Below the pieces are notes generated by a model. The model saw only the letters and a program-made list of their open reading frames with translations. It made no database searches and was not told where the DNA came from. Positions 1 through 9,000 of a stretch of DNA of 11,345 nt are shown in pieces. The DNA comes from an uncultured Clostridia bacterium. GTDB lineage: Bacteria > Bacillota > Clostridia > Christensenellales > UBA1242. The position numbers and the translations under genes are program-made. The stretch lies in assembly GCA_934771675.1 (NCBI GenBank), contig CAKVMF010000017.1, positions 1 through 11,345 on the forward strand. Direction: 5' to 3'. Numbering within the stretch: position 1 is the stretch's first letter; each line of letters starts with the position of its first letter.

Positions 1-3000
1 ACATTAAACATTGTTGAGCCAAATGGTAAGTTTAGTGGTTACTGTTTTTCAATGCCTAGGGATGGCAAAACCTATTACTACATTGCAGCAACCAGTTCAT
101 CGGTTGAAAATTCTTGTTCAGTCAATAAAGAATCCCTTTACTTTTATCTTAACAATATTCTTCAAGTTCCAATCATGACAAAAAACAATGATATTGGAAA
201 TGCTGAACTTAGAAATGTTTTGAAATCAAAAATGGATAATTCCCCAACTTCAAATGGCCATTTTGATGGGGTTTCGTGTCCAAAAGCAGAACCGGGGAGT
301 GCTATTGTTGAAGCATGCTATAACACTTGGGCATATGCAACACTTTATGAAAATTACACTGACACATTTGAAAGCTGTGAATATTTGATGCCTGTTTCAA
401 CAAGCCCAGCAAACTTTTTGAATAACACATTGGGTATTGGTGTTTCAAATGCCAGCATGTTGGTTAACAACGAAACCATTGCAAGTTATTTTGATGGCGG
501 TCAAACAAATCTTGTTCAAACCCAAGCTGAATACAATGTTATGGCGGACGTTATTGACTTTGTTAACAACAACAATATTCCGCTTTATGTTATGGATATG
601 TCTTCATCAATGATTAAGTGGAATGGGGATTATCAAGTAAATTCAAAATATGTAGGAACAAAGATAATCACTTTACCTGATATGAATGGTGGAAGTGCAG
701 ACTACATGCCATTTGTTGTTGAATATTCAGACTACTGCTCGGATGCAGAATATGGTCCAAAGTTATACTTCGCAAGAAAAGGCAGAAACAATGAACTTTA
801 TGGTTCAAAATTTATTGTTTGTTTCAAGATTCAAGACGGAACTTCAACAATGTATGTTCCACTTGTTGCAAACAAACAATTTACCGATCCAAGCACAAAA
901 AAGACTTACATTTTCAAATCAAGTTATCTCGCATCAGGATATCAAGGTGTTGTTCTTGCAAAAGGATTTTTTGATACAGGTGATTACTCATTATCTTCAG
1001 GTGCTCCAACATACATGATTAGTGGAAGCAACATTGGTGGAAAAACTGTAAGCGAAAGTGATTACTATTACTACAACATCACATCTGGTGGGGAATTTAC
1101 ACAGAAGATTGTAAACTATCCTGGTGATAGGTTTACTCACACAGTTGATACTTCTGATTATATCTATGATGATAAAGATTTTGTTTACATAAGTAAAAAT
1201 AATACGCCAACAACCTTTACATTTAATAGATATGTAAAATGGAGCATGTTTCATGGTTTTGAACAATTATTAAAAATTGAAGGTGAAATATATACAGGTA
1301 GGTTTAAACAAAATGGTATTAACTATTATATTTACAACACAAATAATGGAAATCCAGGCTACGCTGTTAATTATGATGATTCAACAAAGTGTTTTACAGT
1401 TTCAAGTTTTGATGGGACGTCTGTTGGAGGTGTTGAAACTGGCGACTTAACGATGGATCTTAATTCTGCTGATAAAACATTGAGAAGATTATCATCAACA
1501 TCAAATTATGCCGTAACGTATTCAGATGCTTATTCTTTTCCAGATAATGATGCGCGTGCAAAAGACTTCAGCTTCTATGTTAATAGAACGAAGTATGAAA
1601 GATTTGAAAAAGATCCTACTGGTGATGGCTATAGTTATAGCAATTCAACAAGCACAACAGAGGTAACTAAAACCAGACAAAAAGTTACTTATTCTGGGGA
1701 GAAAAAAGATGGAGTTTATATCTATGATGTTGATATTGATGGAACAACAGTTAATGTTACACTTTCAGGATCAACGTTCACAATTCAATCTTTAAGCGAA
1801 GAAACAAAATCTGGTTTAATCCATAAATCATTCATTGTTACAAAAGATTTGGATTTTATTGAAGATGCGAATTTTGAAGGTTATTCAATCCATCAAGTTA
1901 ACAATGGAACTTCGGATGTTTGGAACAAATATCAATTTGTTAAAGACAGCACAGTTCAAGGCATTAATAGTGATTTGATGAAAAGAGTTCAACTCAGATT
2001 TACAAACACAAAATTAGATGCTATTTATGATCAACAAAACAGCGAAGATGAAGGAAGATTTGCTGTTGGTGGTGGCAAGAGAACTTATATATATAAAATA
2101 AATGGAGAAACTTACGCATACTACTTTGCGCTTATTGATAATGGTGATAATGACAACACATTCTCTGTTTGCAGCATTTCAGGTTCAGGTGCTGTGGTAA
2201 AAGGCACGCAAAAGACTGCACATAATATTGGTATTGAAGCAGCAACAAAACTTTATCAAATGTCATATGCTTATTACTCATCTAGTAGAACATTGATAGG
2301 TGAAGAAGGTCAATATTTGAAATACACAATTGATCCATCAAGTCTTGAATATTCAAAGGCAAACACGGTTGATGGTGTTAGTTGTTCAGTTTATCAATCA
2401 GCTTCTCCATATCCTGTTACTGTTAGAGATGGGGCAAGAGTTGTTCTTAATGCAAACCTTCGTTTCTCAACATCAGTAAACACAACTTCAAATCATTTGC
2501 AATCAGTTTCATACAAAAATAACGAGTTTATTTTTGGTATTGCTGGTTCATTTAAAAATGTTGGAGATACAACTCCAGCTGGTGAAGTTGATATGTCAGC
2601 TTACACTCAAAAAATATTTACATTTGACCTTTACAATTTCTACACAGCCTATATTAAAAGCAGTGGTAAATTATATTCATACAAAGATAGAAATAGTCCT
2701 TCTGAAGTTCCAGCAAATGATCATACAGATATAAATACATTCTTCCAATGCAAGGTTGATTCAAACAGCTTTATTTGGAGAGATAATGAAATGTCTCTTG
2801 ATCTTTATGATGGAAAACGTTATGTTGCAACGGTTTACAAAAACAAAGGTGAATCTGTTCAAAATGCCGACGGAAAATATGATATAAACAAAATTGCAGA
2901 AGTTTCAACATCTGTTTTGTATGATTGGAACACTTACTACAATGTTCAAAGTCAAAATGCTTATTCTAATGATATTGAAGCATGGCGTTATTATAGTAGA

Positions 3001-6000
3001 CTCATGGATTCATATGTTTTGGGTGGAATGAGAGATTGCCTTTCATATTCAACACATTGGGATAGAAACTTCTGGCCACTTTCAGCAATCAGATTTAAGC
3101 TTTCATTCCAAGGAAGATATTTGGACAGAGCGAAAAAAACAAACACATTAACAATTGCTAGTGGCTTGATTTTTGACTATTATTTTGAATCTGGTTCAGA
3201 AATTGGACTTAAAACTTTGTTCCAACCTGGAAAAATTCAATATATTGTTATTCTCGTTTCGTGCGTGCTTATAACAAAAGTTCTCGGATCTGCAATTTGG
3301 GGTGTAATTAAGAGGTTCTATGAAATAACGTTGTATTTCTTGGCTGCGCCTGCCGTTGCTTCAACAATGCCTATTGATGAAAACAGGTTTAAAACAACAA
3401 TTATAACACCGCTGACAAACAAAGTTCTGTCAACTTATGGTGTAATTTTGGGTATCAACGTGTTCTTTATATTGTTGATGCCAGTAGAGTCAATGTCACA
3501 CATATTCACAGACGCTGACATTGCAACTTCAGGAAGTTACTTCCTTAAACATTTCCCATTTGGTGCTGATGGTATCAATCAATATGTATACTTGCTGTTC
3601 TTGTTGGTTGCATTCACAATGATTGAACAATTGCCAACAGTTATTCAAGGTATTGTTACTCCTGGAAGCAAAGATGGAAGCCTTGACACAATAGGAAGTA
3701 AAGTCAAAGGTGATGCCAAAAAAGTTGCAAGTTCAACACTTGATGCGGTTACAGGAAAGTCTGCAGTTCAAGCCGTTGGTGGGGTAAAAGATGCAATAAA
3801 ATCTACTCCGGTTGTGGACTGGGCAACAAAAGGTTTCAAAGCCGCAAAAGATAAAGCAAGAAATGGGCATGAAAACAATACAGGTGATTCTGGATCTGGT
3901 TCTGACGGCAAAAAATCTGCTAGAAACAATGAAGAAGCAAATGCAGAAAATGCAAATGCAGAAAATGCAAATGCAGAAAATGCACAAGAAACTGGAGCAG
4001 AGGGTGCTGCAGTTGAAACGGCTGCTGAAAATGCAAATGCTGCAATTCAAAGTGAAAAAGATGCTTTGAATGAAAAGGCTGAATCACAAACTGGAATGTC
4101 TAATGAAGAAGCTAAAAACGATGAAGCAAATAAAACTTTAAATAATGCTGCAATGAAGTCTGAAAACCTTACAAAAGAGCAATCTGACGCACTTGCTGAA
4201 GATAAAGTTAATGATGAAGCATTAAATTCAGACATTGCAAAAGACGATTCAACAGGTGAAGCTGATGCAACCGTTGTTGCAAATGTTGTTAAAAACAATG
4301 CGGAAACAGATACTGGTGCTGCAAAAACAATGGCACAGGCAGTTGCAAATCATGCAGGTGGGGCAACGCAAGTTGCTGCAGCTCTTGATATCAATGCAAT
4401 TATAGCTGCAATCAGATCAGTTATGTCTGAACAGCAACTTGCTGAATTTGATAAAAAATCAGATGCTGAAAAAGAACAAATTGCAAGTCAATATGACGTT
4501 ACATCAAATATGGGTGCTGACGGAAATATTGAGTATAAAGTTGCTCAAAAAGCAGGAACTGATGCAGAAGGAAATCCAACTCCAGCAGGTGAAGCAAAAA
4601 CTGTTGGTGCAGATGTTGCAAAACAAATTACAAATGATATTGCAACCAAGCAAGATATCGGAAATGATGAATATGTTCAAGCTGCAAAAGAAGCTGGAAC
4701 AATGGAAAATATCAGTGGAACATTTGGACAAAATATTGCTACAGGGTTGAGTTTCAATGGCGATTCAAACAGTGCAAAACTTGAATCTAAAGTTCTTGAA
4801 ATTGCATCTGCTGATGAAGGTATGCATGCGGAAGCACTTCTTGCACATATTGGTTCAGACAGAAGCGAGTTTGCCCAATTTGCTAGACAAACAGGCCTTA
4901 AAACAAAAGACGGAAAAGATGCGTCATTCAAAGATATTCAAGAAGATCCTGAACTTTACGCAATTGCTTTAAGTTCAGTAAAAAGCATGAGCAAAGCATC
5001 TGGTTCAAATATTGTTAACTCAATTAAAGATGAAGAAATTCAGGGTGAACTTAAAGATGTTGTTAAGTCGCATGTTGAAGATGGCTCATTTAAAGTTTCA
5101 GCTGCTCAAATTGCAACTGATGCTGAAAAAGCTCAAGTTTCTGAAAAAATTATGGCCGAAAATAACGATAATCACTTGATTGTTGATCATGCAACTGAAG
5201 AAGAAATTAGAAACATTGTTGCTAATGCTTTGAAACAAATTATTGCAAGCAATCCTGATGGACTTGTTGCTGGAAAAATCGAAAATGCTGCCTTTGCTTC
5301 AAAGGTAAGTGATGATGAACTTGCAAGTCTTGAAAATACAGGCAAACTTAATGATCTTGTTGGAAAGGGCAGTGTGGCTGAACTTACTGACGAAGACAAG
5401 GCACTTCTTGGATTTATCAAGGTTCAATCAGCAAGTGGCGATTTAAGCAAGGTTTCATTTGATGAAGCTCTTGAAATCAAAACAACAAAATATAAAGACG
5501 CAAATGAAAGAGCTGCAGTGCTTGCGAACAACTTCACAGCAGAAGAGCTTTCAAATGCTGCTGATCAAACAGGTTATGCAAACCTTGTTAAACAAGCTGC
5601 AACAATTGATCCATCACTTGGTCTTACAAAAGAACAGGCTGCAAATGTTGAAGCAGGCTTTGTTTCACGCATGAACAGTCAAGATCAAGCACGTTTTGCT
5701 GTGCTTTATAAACAGCAAACAGGAAAATCTTACGATCAAGCAAACACAGTTGAAGTTGCTCAATTCTTACAAACAAACAATGCTGCTAAAAATCTTGTTC
5801 GTTATTCAATGAAATCCCAAGGAATGATGGGTGAGTATGCAAAAGCTGCAAACAGTTCTTATGAAGAATTTGTTCCAAAAACTGCTGCAATGGAAGAAAA
5901 GATTCATGAACAATCTGTTAAAGATGTTAATAGTGCTCTTGAATCTGACAAAACCATACTTTACAATGCATTCGCAAACTCTGATGTTTCAGGCAAAGCC

Positions 6001-9000
6001 GATGTTGTTGACAAAATGGTTTCAGAATTTGCAGGTGTTAATGACGAAGCATCAATCAACAAGTATATATCAAAATTCAGTCCTGAAGAAATTGATACAA
6101 TGTATGCTCAAGGACATTCTGCAAAAGATATTGCAATTGCTGCTCAAAAAGCCACAATTTTGGGTGATGAAAATGTTAATGTTGCAACAATTTCAAGATA
6201 TTTGAATCTTGCTGGCAACGAAGAAGCTAGTGCTGTTATTAATGCAAAAGTTCTTCAAAAAATGGGTTCAATGAGTGAAGAGGAACAACAAAAAGCATTT
6301 GGTGAAAACGGAACTCTTAAAAACAAGAATCAAATTGCTGAAACTCTTGACAGAGAACTCATTTCATCCGACAAAGATGAGTTGATTGAAAATATGGCAA
6401 CAAATGGCTATCAATCACTTGATAGCAACAAACAAAATGAAGTTCTTCTTAGCCTTGCTGGCAGAGATGGCGGAATTGCTGAAGAACTCAAAAAGAGAAA
6501 AATTGCAGAAGCAAAAGCAAATGGTGTGGCTATTGATGAAGCCAATGTTGAAATCACAGTTGATGATATCAACAATGACAAAAATGCTGACCTTAGAGAT
6601 AAGCTTGTTGCTCAAGCAAGTGAATTGAGCTATCATGAGTTGAATGCTAGTGTGAATGGAACAGGACTCGCTGCCGCTTACAAGAATATCAATGAAGAAA
6701 TTGAAAGAGATAAACTTGTTAACGATGTGCTCAGATCTGGTGTTTCTGCAGAGCAAGTTCGTTATGAAATTGAAAAGAACAATCCAGTTGCAGCTCAAAG
6801 TGAAATCGCTGAAACATACGCTTCTAAAGTTGATGTTTTGACAGATAACGAAAAAGCTGAAATTCGTGAAAATCATTACAAAGAAAAATTCTTGGAAGAA
6901 CAATTCTATCTTGCAACTGGCAAAAATGCTAGTGAAGATGCTGAAAACTTCGAAGAATTCAAACAGAAAAATGCTGGAAAGATTGATGAAGATCAATATG
7001 CAACATTCAAAGAAGAAATGTCTGCAGATGAAACAGAATCAGCAGTGTTTGTTGATGAAGTTAATGAACTTATTTCTCAAAAGAACATGGAGAGAATTGC
7101 AAATGGAGCAACTCTCAAAACTGAACTTACAGCTGCAAAAGTTAGAGAAAATTCAAAACTTATGGAAAGAGCAAGAATGCTCTATTCAAAAACATATCAA
7201 GGTGCTGATTTGGATAGTGCAAGCGAAATCGAACAAAGAGAATTTTTGGCTAAAAACTTTGGTGGAAAACTTGCTCTTGAAGATCAAAAAGAAATTGATG
7301 AAACTTACATCAAAGCACGTATTGAAAATGCTTCAACAGGAACAAAACTTGCTGATACAAACTTCAAAAATGCTAGAAATCTAGCAGAATATGCAAGAAA
7401 TAGTGGAAAATCTATTGACCAAGTTCTTGAAGAAAACAATTTGGTTAATATTGAAAAAGGCGACGTTAAAGCAAACATCGTTAAAAACCTTTCAAGTGAT
7501 GAATTTAACACGGTTTACAGCGAACTTACAGCAGGTGGTGACACCGATGCAATTGCTGAAGTTAAGAAAAACTTTGCTCGTCACGACATTGAAGTATTTG
7601 AAGCTGAATCAGGACTCAAAGAAGATGAAGTTCCAGATGATTCAGGCAATATTACAAAAGAAAACGAAGCATTTATCAATGAACTTTTACAAGCAAATGA
7701 TGTTCGTGGCAAAAATGGTAATGTTGTTACTTGGAACGATCTTGGACCTGCTCAAAGAAGAATTCTTCTTAAAGCTGGGGAAGGCAAAGAATATGAAACT
7801 GCTGCAAATATTGATAGAATTCAATCTGCAGTGCTTGCAAACAATATAGACAACTTAAAGTCTTCAATTGATGGCGGAAGAAATCTTGCAAGTGCACAAG
7901 CTAGAATTGTTGAACGCAAGATGTTTGGTGCTGAAGAAAACAAACTTAAAGTTGATGCTATGCTTGACCAAAATGTTGTTGATCAGGAAAAAATCAAAAC
8001 ATTCTATGCAAAAACAACCAAAAAAGACGAATTTGATACTCTTACAAATGAAGAAAAAATCAAGTTTGTTGAAAAGAATTATGACAAGATTCTTGAAGCT
8101 AAAGATGAATTTGGTGACAAACTTGTTTCTAAGGATGAAGTAAAGGCAATTAATGGTTACATTAAGAGCAATTCAAACAGCGCAAACGCTGCTATTGTTG
8201 GTGAAGTTGATGCTGCTCTTGGCAATGCAAATTTTGCAAAGAAAGCAAAAGATCTTTATCAAAAGACTCACAAAGGTGAAAAATTTGATGCAAATTCAGT
8301 TGAAGCAAAAGCCTTTGTTAGTGACAATTTCGACAAGATTAAAGATTCATTAAATGCATCTGACAGGTTTGAAATTGACAAATCTTACGTTGCAAATCGT
8401 TTGGGTATCAAAGATATTAATTCTGAAGAAGGAAAAACAGCCTTTGCAAATCTTGGTTTGAAAGACAGAAATGGCAATGATATCACCGATATCAACACAT
8501 TTATTCAAACTGCAAACCTTGAAGATAAGAGCATGGATGTTGCACTCACTGAAATTTCGAGTGAAAGTGCTGAAGGAAAGAAACTTATCAGTGCAATCAA
8601 AAAAGACAATACTGAAAAAGATTTACTCAAACAAAAACATCTTGAAGTTTCTAATAACACAATCACTCAAGAAATCAAAGATGACAACAAGGCCTTGGCT
8701 AAACAAGTTGCAATCGTTAAAGATGCAAATGGAAATGTTGTTCTTGATGAAAACGGCAAAGCAAAAACCATGAACGTTAAAGCAAAATACTTGAATGCTG
8801 ATGGTTCAGTAACCATTGACAGCAATGGCAGAATTGCAAAGAAAAACAAACTTGCTGCTCGTGACGAGTTTGGCAATGTTAAGTTTGATGAAAATGGCAA
8901 CGTTGTTTTGACCGACAAAAAAGCTAAAAAAGCTAAATTCAAGAGTGCGATTGAAGTTTCAAAAGTTAGAAATACAACAAGAAAAGAAACTGATGCTGAA

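Larger units (their letters stand above)
1..3180 (+). other. Large polar N-terminal region, probably exoplasmic (residues 1-1060)
   Basis: This part of the giant protein is rich in Tyr, Ser, Thr, Asn, Asp and Gly, with alternating beta-strand-like stretches and no convincing transmembrane helix. It has 12 cysteines (15, 39, 93, 106, 126, 246, 274, 464, 724, 795, 917, 1013), whereas the tail after the membrane core has none. The peptide DGVSC occurs twice, at residues 89-93 and 791-795. VirB6-type proteins often carry a large loop or domain outside the inner membrane between an N-terminal hydrophobic part and the conserved C-terminal membrane helices, and this region fits that position. An export signal or further membrane helices should then lie upstream of the window. 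I do not recognise a named domain. A surface adhesin-like or cell-wall-facing role is possible but unproven. Confidence 0.6.

Noticed and set aside
52..54. First in-frame ATG as gene start
   Set aside because: The frame is open upstream to base 1, no Shine-Dalgarno-like sequence precedes it, and a start here would lack any export signal for the long polar region.
3682..3710. TTGACA box resembling a -35 element inside the gene
   Set aside because: It is in the middle of a continuous coding frame and no new gene starts downstream. A chance hexamer is expected in A+T-rich DNA of this length.
3733..4050. Cys/Ile/Phe repeat protein on the minus strand
   Set aside because: The Cys-Ile-Cys-Ile-Phe pattern is the antisense reading of the 15-bp ANAEN tandem repeat, not a real protein.
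6415..6996. 193-codon open frame on the minus strand
   Set aside because: It lies fully antisense to the continuous + frame. Its Phe/Ile/Ser/Cys-rich composition is the reverse complement of Lys/Glu/Asn-rich codons, and there is no ribosome binding site or family resemblance.
6866..7384. 172-codon open frame in + frame 2, and similar frame-2 stretches elsewhere
   Set aside because: All + strand alternatives are in frame 2 and overlap the frame-1 gene. Their Gln/Lys/Leu-rich translations are what frame-shifted GCA/GAA/CTT-rich codons give.
8722..8916. Rhs/YD-type repeats or a row of calcium-binding loops
   Set aside because: The turns lack the Tyr-Asp of YD repeats and do not keep the Asp spacing of EF-hand or RTX loops. 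They are reported only as D-x-N-G turns.
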